From: Epiperipatus broadwayi
Taxonomy: Eukaryota > Onychophora > Udeonychophora > Euonychophora > Peripatidae
Reading direction: 5' to 3'
Assembly: GCA_028023455.1 (NCBI GenBank)
Contig: JAQFVV010006310.1
Coordinates: 3,412,001 to 3,476,000, forward strand
DNA length: 64,000 bases
The notes under the pieces were generated by a model. The model saw only the letters and a list, made by a program, of their open reading frames with translations, had not been told where the DNA came from and did no database searches. Of this stretch, positions 30,001-36,548 are shown piece by piece. How positions within the stretch are numbered: the stretch's first letter is position 1; every line of letters starts with the position of its first letter. Position numbers and translations under genes: made by a program.

Positions 30001-33000
30001 ACAAAACATTTATTGTAAAAATTGCTGTAAAAAAGTTATGGAAAAATGGAATCATTCTGATGAACACCCTTATCAATGCTAATTTTCTTAGTGTCTCCAT
30101 TTAAAGTAATCAATGCTGTTGCACTTTGGCAAATATTGTTTTTAATATGACAATGTCATGGATCTACACCTTTCCAAAGTTTTAATTACTATGAAATTGT
30201 TTATATATTCAAATGCTTTTTTGTATTTCGTAAGTCTACTGTAAAACAGCAATTCATCCTCATTACTTATTTCTATAATTTCCTTTAAAATTTGAATTGA
30301 TGTATTGTACTATAATCATTTTTGAATGTAGTTTATTTTTTTGAATCTAAAGTTTTTCATAAATGAGTTGTAATGATCTTAATAAAAAAATCTTCAATTT
30401 TTTTCTTATTGGAATTATAAGTAAATATGTTTTCAAACTGGTGAATAAAATATTTTTACAACTGTTAAATGTCCATAAACAGTATTTTTCAATTCCCAAT
30501 ATTTATATCACTTTCATTTATCAATTCTGAAAATGAATGAAACGTCATAATTTTTTTCTTCTATATATTTACACTATACTTTTAACTTTTTTTTTGAATG
30601 CCTCAATTATATTCCATAAATCAAAAGTAGTACCATTTCCTTGCAACCTTAAATTTAGTTCATTTATTAATGAAAATAGATCAAACAAGTAAGTTATTTT
30701 GGCAATCCAATTATTGTTACAGAAAATATTTATTACTTCTGAATTTTTTGTTTCTAAAAATGTTTCAATTTCTTTTTTTAATTCATAAAGTCTTGTTAAT
30801 ATTTTCCCTTTCAATATCCATCATACTTCTGCATGTAATAAATTTTAATATCCAGATCCCATTTCATTGCATAAATTTGAAAATAATCTTGAATTTAGTG
30901 TGTTGAATTTAATATAAATGTTTTATTTTATCAATAGAGTAAGAACACTGTTGAAATCAGGAGACAATTTTTTATCAGCTAAATATTTGTGGTGTATAAC
31001 ACAATGAGTAAAAATCATTGTCATCCACAACTTTGTCAATTTTTTTTCCAACTTTTGAATGTTTTCCAGTCATACTTACTGCTTCATCAATACATAAGCC
31101 AACACAATTTTTCCAATTAAGTGAGTTCTTTTTGATGTAATTATCAATTACTTTAAATATATTTGAATTGTGTGATTAAGAACTTCTACATAACAAAAAA
31201 TTCTTTTACATCATTGATTTCGTAATCAACAAAACAAATACAACACAATGGTATAGCTTCATTGGTAACATTTGCAGATTCGATTGCAAATAATAATTTA
31301 CTTACTTTTTAAATTAATTGTTCTTCAATATCAGTCACCAATTCATTAAATCTCCTTTAACCAGTATCATTAGAAAGCTACAAAGTTTTCATTTTGTCTC
31401 CAGCAACCTTCATTAGGATTTCAAAACACATGTCTATTAAATATGGTTTAATTAAGTTTTCGACTATAGAATACTATTTTTTTCATATAGCAATAAAGTC
31501 CTATTGACTAAAATAAATTTTTTTAAAAGATGACTTTTGTTTTTTCAATTTAGCACTTTTACGTTCAAAAAAATTCCAGTAACATATTTTGTAGATTTGA
31601 ATGGTTAGTCTGTAAATGACACATTAATTTTTCTGGTTTCATACATTCATTAAGTAAAATTTCTCTGCAAATAACAACATTGAAGTCTGGAAAAAACTTT
31701 TTCTGAATCAGGCCAAGAAATGAAACTAAATTTTAAGTAATCAGGATTGAATCGACGAACAACAGTATATTTTCATTTTTGCTTCAGGAGAATCATTTTA
31801 TAAATAAATAATATTTTCATTAGCATTCAGAGTACTTATACTTGGTTTTTGAAAAAAAGCTGCAATAGTTTTTGACGATTTGTTGTTATTATTCATTTTT
31901 AAATAGTTAAAATTTATCAAAAAAATAAATATAAAGTACTTAAATTTATAGTACACACCTATTATAAAGTAATTCCTATCACTGTGTGCAAGTGCAATTC
32001 CGATCGGTTGGCTACGGCAAAGTACATAGTACATACAACTGACAGCTGTTAAGTTATTATTGTATATAACCAAAGTCCACTTCTGTATATGAAATGTGCA
32101 TGTGCAAAATTATTAATGGAGCAGTGTTTTTATTGTGAGATAATTGGAACTAGGAAAAAGAAACTTTTTTACATTTCTTGTAGTGTTTTGTTTCTTAGTT
32201 TATTTTCTATGAATAAAACAATTTAAACTAATTAGTCATAATTTAAAAGATTGTAAAAAAATATGTAATAAATATGATCAAATTTATAAGCTTTTTGCGA
32301 ACCACTAAAATTTTTCTGCAGACCACCAATTAAAAACACTGCTTTATGGTATACATTTCAAAAATAATCTCCATCAGTTCTCTGAGGAATTGCTAACAAC
32401 CCACACAAATATAATAATCTAATTTATATCAATACTTATACTAACTTAGGCTACTGTTATATTTGCATGATTTTTTTAGCAGTGTTCTAAATCAGCCATC
32501 AAAGAAAGCTATTTCTGAAATGCATGTATATTATGGGTGAATTTGTCAATTTTTTTCTTGCAATACTGCAATCATAATAAAAAATCTATTACAAACAATG
32601 ATTGCAGCTGACCTCTTTTCAAAAATCTATTTACATTTCAGTTTGTGAATGCTAATAACAAGCAGTTTTATTTTTCTGAGAATTTGAACCATTATTATTA
32701 GCAGTCATTAGGAAATCACCCCCCTACACATGCCCTATATGAAATTATGTTTTGAGGCATATTCTCTTTTTTTCAAACACAAGATAAAGTCTTTTGAAAG
32801 ATAAATTCATCCTATCTTTTTTATCTAAACATATATGTATAGGCAAATCTTAAGCATTTAGAAATGACAGCTTTAAGATCTTAATTAATCACTCTCAATT
32901 TCATTCACTATATATTAATAAATGACATTTGTGAAATTTTTACAATTTACTGCACATCAGAATTAAATGTAATATTAAATATATAAAACAAGTTATTTAT

Positions 33001-35415
33001 TTATCAAGTATTGTGTTTATTTGTAACAGACATTAGGGAATCACTCCCCTACATATGCACTGTATGAAATTATAATGTTTTGAAGAAAACTCTCTTTTTC
33101 TAAATACAAGATAAAGACTTTTGAAAATATGAGATGAATCCATCCTATCTTTTTTACTTAAATGTATATGTATAGGCAAATTTTAAGCATTTAGAAATAA
33201 GAATATTTAATATTACATATAATACTGATGTGCAGTAAATTGTAAAAAATTCCACAAATGTCATTTATTAATATATAGTGAATGGAACTGAAAGTAATTA
33301 ATTACCTTCACACACTCATTTCTAAGTGCTTAAGTTTGGCTATACATATATGTATAGGTAAAAAAAGATAGGTCGGATTCTTTTTATCTTTTCAAAACAC
33401 TTTATCTTGTGCTTAGTAAAAGAGAGTATTCTTCAAAACATTATAATTTCATAGAACACGTGTAGAGGGGTGATTCCCTAATGACTGTTACAAATAAAAA
33501 AATTTCTCAAGAAAATTCATTTTAAATACCATATTATATCATATGATCAGCATTTTCTCAGCTTATACAAGCTGTTTAAACAGTAGCAAATTTTCCATAC
33601 AGTAGTGCGACCCAGTGCGAATCTTCTTGCATCTATTGATTACTAAGGTTTACCACTGGATGGCACTATAGACTTTATTATATATTAATTATTAAAAAAA
33701 AATCGGAATTGATGCTTCATTTATTTTATTTAAAATACACTTTTAATTTAGCCCTGTGTATTTTAGCGAAGTGATAGCATCTAAAGTTAAAGATTCATAG
33801 ATCGTAGCTCCATATAAGTACTCTGGTGTTTGAATGTTATATAACCTAAGAAATAACCAATTGATTATTTATAAATATATATTACTATTTTTTTTCTTTC
33901 TCTCTCTTTTTGCAATTAGTGGCTTTTCCACATGCAGAAACTATAATAGCTTACAGTATTTTCTATTTAAAAATTATAAAAAAAAAATCTGTAACCTGTT
34001 TATTTAAAAATCTGGTTGCCTCAACAAAGAATGCATTAAATTTATATCAGTTAAAAAAAACTTATATAAATATAAACTTTCTTCATTCACTTTTGAGTTT
34101 TCCTTTTTAACAGGGATCCAAAAAATTATACCTCATCCTTTGATCTCAAATTCGATATTTTCTAAGATCAAATCAAGCATTATCAATAACATCTTCTTTT
34201 TGAAAAAAGTTCAGTCACTCTCAAAAATTCCAGTTTACTTTATTTCTTTTCATTCTTTCATTGCCAATTATTTGTTTACTACATCTTATCTAAGTGATAA
34301 GCAGATATTTTCTTTTATATTTAGAAACCATGTTTTACAACTACATATGAAAACAAGTTGAATATACTTTTTAAATACAAAAGCATATTTCTTAAACAAT
34401 TTTAGCAATATTCTTGTATATGCTGAAGCCTATGTTCCTTTATATCTAACAACAATATAACTCATTCATCTGACTAATATGCAATTGATATTGAACTATA
34501 TTCGCAATACAATAATTACATCAAACTATGCAAATAGGATATTTAATTTGTGCCGGAGATTAAATTTTTTGCTATGTTTCATGGTTCTGTAACAATTATT
34601 CCATATTTCCATTTTAAATTTGTTTTAAAATAAAACACTTATTTGAAGAAAAACTTTCATCAGTAGAAAAAAACAAATCGCATCTTCATAGCCCCTCCTT
34701 CACTCCCTTAAAATATCAACCACAATAACAGCTTTATAACCAATAATTTTTATATATAAATATATAGGTCAGAAATAGTGCTAATCGTTTTTCCACAAAA
34801 TCTTTTTTATAAAAAAAATAATAATAAAAGAAATACTGAAAGCAACAGACATGTAAACAGATAAAAAAAAATATCCCCGCAATATCACAAATATTGTATA
34901 TATAATTAGCGCGAATTCTGAATATGTCAACTATTCAGAATATTATTTTCAATATATTTTATAAAACAAAAACAGTGACAATTCTGAATAATATATCTTT
35001 TACTTTAACCATAAAATTAATAATTTTTAATACGAGTACCTATATACATAAAAATAAAGGTATGAGGCCAGATAAACTATAACAAAGCAGAAATAAAATT
35101 CACACATCTCTAAATCATCATAAAATAAAACAATATGGGTTATTATATTAGCTTCAAAATAAAGTTTAAGGCTAGGACAATAAGAGCAAATATTTTCACT
35201 TCGGGGAAACTCAATATAATAAAAACATAGCAGGGAGATAAAATTGCGTTTTATATAATTCCAAATTATATTTTTTACAGTTTATTTAGTAAGATCGTTT
35301 ATATTATAACATTATGGTTAGTTTTCCATTATTTAACAAATTTCTCTCAACAAATTGTATTTAACAGAGTGACATAAAAGAATAAATAGGCAATAGATTA
35401 CCTTCCTCCAGCCAT
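1..35415 (-). CDS. GTF2B: Transcription initiation factor IIB (TFIIB), nine of its coding exons; 3' end beyond window
   Basis: TFIIB bridges TBP-bound promoter DNA and RNA polymerase II in the nucleus and helps set the start site. Joined exons: 35402-35415, 22994-23104, 22821-22902, 19421-19525, 16845-16931, 7366-7495, 4593-4702, 2709-2803, 2544-2620; together 811 coding bases, 270 complete codons. All junctions are GT-AG and phases agree. The protein starts [13 protein letters not shown]. Zinc-ribbon ligands are C13, H16, C32 and C35; the B-reader/linker segment ([11 protein letters not shown], about 43-53) follows, then cyclin repeat 1 (about 105-190, including ADRINLP and [21 protein letters not shown]) and the start of repeat 2 ([25 protein letters not shown]). 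The family is about 316 residues, so roughly 45 C-terminal residues are missing; no exon for them is visible between 1 and 2543, and the last donor splits a codon, so at least one more exon lies left of the window. No stop or frameshift is seen, so the gene looks functional. Identification is very secure by motif recognition; start codon is supported by phase agreement with exon 2. Confidence 0.96.
420..545 (+). mobile_element. tRNA-like SINE copy
   Basis: Starts with a tRNA-like head (TTTGGCGCAATGATTGAACG, then GTCGAGATCCACGGGTCACAG) and ends GAATTCCCGAGCAATAAAGC. The tail reads as the reverse complement of GACTTTATTGCTTGGGAGTT at 60,500, so the two are members of one family. This is the least decayed head; most others have lost the GC-rich bases. 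Assignment as tRNA-derived is inferred from box-like motifs, not from a fold. Confidence 0.55.
1067..1185. repeat. Perfect 60-bp tandem duplication
   Basis: The unit beginning AGAATGTGATCATGAAAAAT and ending AACAGGATCCATGCTCAAA occurs twice in a row with a period of exactly 60 bases and no mismatch. Either a very recent duplication or an assembly artefact. Confidence 0.95.
1835..2090. repeat. Imperfect foldback repeat (MITE-like)
   Basis: CTCACATAATATGATGACAA...AGCAGTTTTC near the left end pairs with GAAAACTGC...CCATATTATATGAGTTGGG at the right end, and the inner CAGTGATT...GTGCATTTAAA pairs with TTTAAATGCATCCAGTAATC. The right arm contains AAGCTTATAATAGATGGCAC, a phrase also seen in diverged form near 2385, 4190, 33650 and 61115, so it is dispersed. 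No coding capacity. Confidence 0.65.
2544..2620 (-). CDS. GTF2B: TFIIB exon 9 (last exon visible)
   Basis: Residues 246-270 plus one base: [16 protein letters not shown] followed by [12 protein letters not shown] acceptor, GTTTGT donor. The donor leaves a split codon where the family continues with an acidic residue and IGDIAG. The intron between exons 8 and 9 is only 88 bases. Confidence 0.94.
2709..2803 (-). CDS. GTF2B: TFIIB exon 8: start of cyclin repeat 2
   Basis: Residues 214-244 plus two bases: [10 protein letters not shown], then [21 protein letters not shown] acceptor, GTAAGA donor. Confidence 0.95.
2804..4592 (-). other. TFIIB intron between exons 7 and 8
   Basis: Contains a stretch (about 3090-3290) sharing phrases with 59640-59830 (for example CTCATCTATTTC and TTTACAAGTTCCTTT-like strings), so it is part of a dispersed repeat, and a short LINE relic near its 5' splice side. 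Otherwise no signal. Confidence 0.5.
4389..4481 (+). pseudogene. LINE reverse transcriptase relic
   Basis: An open stretch of about 31 codons reads [19 protein letters not shown] then TSMLYKIF, which matches the RT block normally written NYRPISL...LYKIF in LINE elements. Nothing intact surrounds it. It is antisense to TFIIB, inside an intron. Family is not assignable from so little; the wording differs from the intact RTE copy in this window. Confidence 0.6.
4593..4702 (-). CDS. GTF2B: TFIIB exon 7: end of cyclin repeat 1
   Basis: Completes the Glu codon split by the intron, then residues 178-213, including [20 protein letters not shown] and [15 protein letters not shown] acceptor, GTTAGT donor. 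Confidence 0.96.
4703..7365 (-). other. TFIIB intron between exons 6 and 7
   Basis: Contains one solo Penelope-like 3' end (listed separately) and a duplicated-looking AT-rich background. No exon or RNA gene is seen. Confidence 0.6.
5320..5560 (-). mobile_element. Solo 3' end of a Penelope-like element
   Basis: Read on the minus strand the segment has CTGATAATTAC...CTCTCGAAACGTTGTGCA...ACTAACCTGTT, the same order of words as the ends of the palindromic PLE at 58,113-59,412. Its left part, CCTGAAGGTTTGTGATGATGG followed by ATTATTTCCATCAT, matches the outer end of that element closely. No coding sequence remains. It shows the family is dispersed as solo ends. Confidence 0.65.
7366..7495 (-). 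CDS. GTF2B: TFIIB exon 6: core of cyclin repeat 1
   Basis: Residues 134-176 plus one base. It contains [20 protein letters not shown] and [16 protein letters not shown], the most recognisable stretch of the protein. TAG acceptor, GTATGC donor. It sits after the 9.3-kb intron that carries PLE and RTE relics. Confidence 0.96.
9295..9370 (-). mobile_element. Diverged SINE copy
   Basis: The order ACTAGAAGTGACTAAGAGAA, CTTGTGACCTATAGATCTTG, AGCTCCAAGTCTGCCACTAA follows that of the SINE at 60,490 (ATTAGAAGTGACAGAGTAAG, TTCTGTGATCCATGG, TTTGAACTCT). A similar but weaker stretch lies at 8255-8330. Only the tRNA-like part remains. Confidence 0.45.
11300..13205 (+). pseudogene. Decayed RTE-clade LINE copy
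   Basis: In shifting frames the plus strand parallels the intact RTE at 52-55 kb: a GNFGYGNRNERG-like block near 11,565, the endonuclease block with TAELD-like residues near 11,690, a YEKAF-like RT block near 12,300, and the C-terminal RWMDEI-like block near 13,085 followed by a LGETFIL-like end. Stops and indels are frequent, so it is long dead. It is antisense to TFIIB inside the long intron. The left boundary is uncertain. Confidence 0.75.
13290..13440. repeat. TA-rich microsatellite with duplicated flank
   Basis: Runs of (TA)n alternate with two copies of ATGC-TGTGAT...AGCACATATTATAT, suggesting tandem duplication of a TA-microsatellite-bearing unit just after the RTE relic. Confidence 0.7.
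14423..15996 (-). pseudogene. Decayed Penelope-like element (RT + GIY-YIG)
   Basis: Minus-strand fragments in order from the right: an N-terminal RT piece (15793-15996), an RT core with [16 protein letters not shown] and [18 protein letters not shown] (15456-15710), a YVGD box (15243-15446; normally YVDD, so the catalytic pair is damaged), then [19 protein letters not shown] (14739-15011), which matches the start of a GIY-YIG endonuclease, and its C-terminal part (14423-14845, [13 protein letters not shown]). PLEs copy RNA into chromosomal DNA with these two activities. The copy is split by stops and frame changes. It resembles the PLE at 36.5-38.8 kb in wording (LPVSGII.. versus LPLSGIITSIFLN), so probably the same lineage. 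Confidence 0.82.
16845..16931 (-). CDS. GTF2B: TFIIB exon 5: start of cyclin repeat 1
   Basis: Residues 105-133 (29 codons), with [20 protein letters not shown] and [11 protein letters not shown] acceptor. The donor is GTTAGT; the family residue before DRANNLF is Val, which fixes the GTG-GTTAGT boundary. Confidence 0.95.
18415..18607 (-). mobile_element. 5'-truncated RTE 3' end
   Basis: About 190 bases closely matching the end of the intact [23 protein letters not shown], then a [11 protein letters not shown]-like block and [10 protein letters not shown], followed by a short CAT-repeat tail. Extreme 5' truncation is typical of LINE target-primed insertion. Few differences from the intact copy, so it is a comparatively young insertion. 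Confidence 0.9.
18765..18915 (-). mobile_element. SINE fragments (two adjacent, diverged)
   Basis: GGATCACAATTCATAAACCT-TGAGTTCCAC and GATCCATCGATCTTGAGTTA...TTATCACTGCATTAAAC both follow the tRNA-like part of the SINE at 60,490. They may be a dimer or two insertions. Confidence 0.4.
19421..19525 (-). CDS. GTF2B: TFIIB exon 4
   Basis: Residues 70-104 (35 whole codons, phase 0 at both ends). It contains [18 protein letters not shown] and ends KYQNRRT, matching the linker before the first cyclin fold of animal TFIIB. CAG acceptor, GTACGT donor. Confidence 0.95.
19526..22820 (-). other. TFIIB intron between exons 3 and 4
   Basis: Mostly AT-rich unique-looking DNA. Two patches are less AT-rich: about 21,090-21,345 (listed) and about 21,840-22,200. 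In the second I recognise no motif, but its composition suggests a foreign insert such as a non-coding transposon remnant. Confidence 0.5.
21090..21345 (-). mobile_element. GC-richer insert, possible tRNA-derived SINE
   Basis: Composition jumps relative to its flanks (CCCGGGCGGGATGGGATCGC at one end). On the minus strand the other end reads GATTAGCTGGCGCC, then GGCAGGGGTTTGAATTTAGC, resembling A- and B-box strings of RNA polymerase III promoters. The body has no coding motif. It is unlike the other SINE family in this window. Family assignment is tentative. Confidence 0.35.
22821..22902 (-). CDS. GTF2B: TFIIB exon 3: B-reader / linker
   Basis: Residues 43-69, including [11 protein letters not shown], the most conserved reader/linker segment. 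It uses an AAG acceptor rather than the usual YAG; this acceptor is required to keep phase with the AG left by exon 2. The intron separating it from exon 2 is only about 91 bases, unlike most introns here. Confidence 0.93.
22994..23104 (-). CDS. GTF2B: TFIIB exon 2: zinc ribbon
   Basis: Codes for residues 6-41 plus two parts of split codons. It holds the whole zinc ribbon (C13, H16, C32, C35) with the family signature [18 protein letters not shown]. The acceptor is a T-run followed by CAG and the donor is GTATTT. The ribbon contacts the polymerase II dock region in known TFIIB structures. Confidence 0.95.
26050..26318. repeat. Palindromic repeat with Pol III box-like arms
   Basis: The whole 269 bases fold back: GAGATTTGAACAGACTTTC...CCTTCAGCTAACCACTC at the left pairs with GAGTGGATAACTGAAGGG...GAAAGTCTGTGTTCAAATCC at the right, and inner AAGATAAATGATCTCCAATAT pairs with ATATTGAAGATCTTTTATCT. 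Read outward, the arms carry an A-box-like TAGCTGAAGGG and a B-box-like GTTCAAATC, with a spacing of about 13 bases that is shorter than in tRNA genes. A second copy is at about 59,960-60,180. Confidence 0.7.
27690..28270 (+). pseudogene. RTE endonuclease-domain relic
   Basis: Frames read [20 protein letters not shown] and FIVNKN, parallel to RRKGEETIDLKSGHILYYKG and FIINKK of the intact RTE endonuclease, then [20 protein letters not shown] parallel to GNRNERGHRLVEFAEKEKLY. Only the endonuclease part survives; multiple stops. Confidence 0.75.
28330..29970 (-). pseudogene. Decayed LINE of a second type (linker + RT)
   Basis: Minus-strand fragments: [20 protein letters not shown] and a basic coiled segment (29,781-29,966), a [12 protein letters not shown]-like block near 29,660 that resembles the endonuclease-RT linker of many LINEs, an FIDIKKAF-like block near 29,200 (RT motif A) and [15 protein letters not shown] near 28,900 (the xADD catalytic box, Ala replaced). 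Heavily broken. It differs from the RTE family here. Confidence 0.6.
29985..30410 (-). pseudogene. RTE reverse-transcriptase relic
   Basis: Minus strand reads [10 protein letters not shown] near 30,060, equal to GVRQGDSISP of the intact RTE, with neighbouring blocks in the same order ([17 protein letters not shown]). Short, with stops. It abuts the other LINE relic on the left and the hAT relic on the right. Confidence 0.7.
30480..32341 (-). mobile_element. hAT DNA transposon relic
   Basis: Ends are imperfect inverted repeats: CAGTATTTTTCAATT at the left and, reverse-complemented, CAGTGTTTTTAATT at the right, the usual hAT CAGTG start. Outside these, CCATAAA and TTTATGG continue the symmetry, so I cannot read a clear 8-bp target duplication. 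Between them lies a broken transposase. It sits inside the first TFIIB intron. Confidence 0.65.
30560..31896 (-). pseudogene. Dead hAT transposase (ZBED5/FAM200-like)
   Basis: Starts at [20 protein letters not shown]. Downstream blocks in several frames: [20 protein letters not shown] (BED-finger region with the C..H..H pattern), [36 protein letters not shown] (family motif around WENCVGVCTDGA), and [20 protein letters not shown] followed by LQGNGTT (30,569-30,814), the family's LADIF..LNELNLSLQG block. Many stops, so no transposase can be made. The order and orientation are collinear with ZBED5-like proteins. Confidence 0.8.
32702..33015. repeat. Partial MITE copy, half of a foldback
   Basis: CAGTCATTAGGAAATCACCC starts a left arm nearly identical to the neighbouring MITE's left arm, then continues into the loop-side sequence whose reverse complement lies at 33,190-33,330. 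It therefore represents one arm plus inner region of the same element, placed in tandem. Confidence 0.75.
33016..33495. mobile_element. MITE with long terminal inverted repeats
   Basis: TTTGTAACAGACATTAGGGA at the left and, reverse-complemented, TTTGTAACAGTCATTAGGGA at the right. Pairing continues inward for about 170 bases, including TATATGTATAGGCAAA. No ORF. Superfamily not determined; no target duplication is evident. Confidence 0.8.
33748..33835 (+). mobile_element. Diverged SINE copy
   Basis: TAGCGAAGTGATAGCATCTA-AAGTTAAAGATTCATAGATCGTAG...GTGTTTGAATGTTAT matches the reverse complement of the SINE at 60,490 block by block. It has lost most B-box bases. Confidence 0.45.
35402..35415 (-). 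CDS. GTF2B: TFIIB coding exon 1 (MAGG + split Arg codon)
   Basis: Only 14 coding bases: ATG, three codons and the first two bases of codon 5. The donor is GTAATC. The first ATG with a donor in the right phase to join exon 2 is here; it is preceded by AAAG. The 5' UTR continues to the right. This is the least certain exon because it is so short, but the phase fits exactly. Confidence 0.8.
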
Positions 35416-35435
35416 CTTTCTTTATGAATGCTTTT

Positions 35436-35490
35436 CACAGCGGATGTTTCCGAATCACGTGGGTAAAGTATTTATTTATGGTATATAAGA
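35436..35490 (-). promoter_or_regulatory. Probable TFIIB core promoter / 5' UTR
   Basis: Within 75 bases upstream of the start codon there is a palindromic E-box CACGTG (35457-35462), a dyad CGGA-TGTT-TCCG (35441-35452) with ETS-like half sites, and a TATATA string (35482-35487) on the minus strand at a plausible distance. These sites fall in a locally less AT-rich patch. The start of transcription cannot be read from sequence; TATATA is common in such AT-rich DNA and may be chance. Confidence 0.35.
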
Positions 35491-35499
35491 AAAAAAAAT

Positions 35500-36540
35500 T
35501 TGTTTAATAAAAAAATTATTTTATACAAAAATGCGTAGTTTATTTTTAAATAATAAAGAAACATATTTTGTTTTGTTTGAATGTATATTTTTAAAAATGC
35601 CAATTACTATATTCTTCTGCTGCTAAATATTTTCTCTCAGACATAGTCCTAAGTCCAAGGCAATCTACTGCCTTAAGAAAAACGATTTATTTATAATCAG
35701 TTCATTTCAATAAATTATGTATTGTAGTATTCAATTCATTTTAAATCAAGGAAAATATTTCCTTCTACAATATGCTTTATAATTGCAAATAATCAATGCG
35801 ATTTTTGCTATACGAATTTACATTATTTTTTTACTTAATATTTTCATCTTCTATTATTTGTTATTGCTTCTTTTTTTTAAATCCTAATTATTAAGTATTT
35901 TTCTTTTTTTACTATTATTTATAGTAAAGTCATAAAAGCTGACCTAATTTAATATTTTTTTATCTTAGTAAATTTATTCTTAAAATTTAAATTATTACCC
36001 TTTGATTTACAGGTTTAAAATTTTCTGTATTCATAACTTTGACAACAATCACTTCAGGTTAATACATTATTTTTATTTATTAAACTAAAAATTATCCAGA
36101 TCTAAACTTTAAACCTCAGTTGAAGACTAATATATCTTTTTTAATTAAATATGAATAAATGAAACTTTCTCATTCCATGTGTAATATTTTCGTTAGATAT
36201 GGTCAACTTTCATCTCATTACACATTTTTGAACATGAATAAAGATATCTGAAAAAGACGAATGACTTCCAAGAAACATTTTGTGGTGAATCAATATTCAT
36301 AAGTTGGCTCTAATGCCAAATTATATTTTTATTTGCATTTATCTTGTGAGTGCACTTATAACTTTGATATTATTACTAATATGAATCAAGGATAATTTCT
36401 AGTTTAATAAATGATTTGTAATAATAATTTTATTTATTTATCTAAAGTGATTGGTATCAAAAGTTATGAGTGCAGATATTTTGATACTTTCAAATCAAAA
36501 TACAATAACTTCTGATAAATACTGATATCTTTAAACCAAC
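35500..36540. other. Region upstream of TFIIB, no gene
   Basis: AT-rich. A block around 36,430-36,520 (GATTGGTATCAAAAGTTATG, then TACTTTCAAATCAAAATA) recurs in diverged form at 40,610-40,680, so part of it is repetitive. No divergent gene is visible beside the TFIIB promoter. Confidence 0.55.
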
Positions 36541-36548
36541 ATGCACTA

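Larger units (their letters stand above)
23105..35401 (-). other. 12.3-kb first TFIIB intron
   Basis: The largest intron. From 23,110 to 26,040 I see only AT-rich DNA with internally similar short blocks (for example around 24,300-24,420 and 24,560-24,680, both with CAATTTA...TTTGATTAAAA). From 26 kb onward it is packed with a Pol III-box foldback, RTE and other LINE relics, a hAT pseudogene, MITEs and a SINE. From 33,900 to 35,390 nothing is recognised. Confidence 0.6.
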
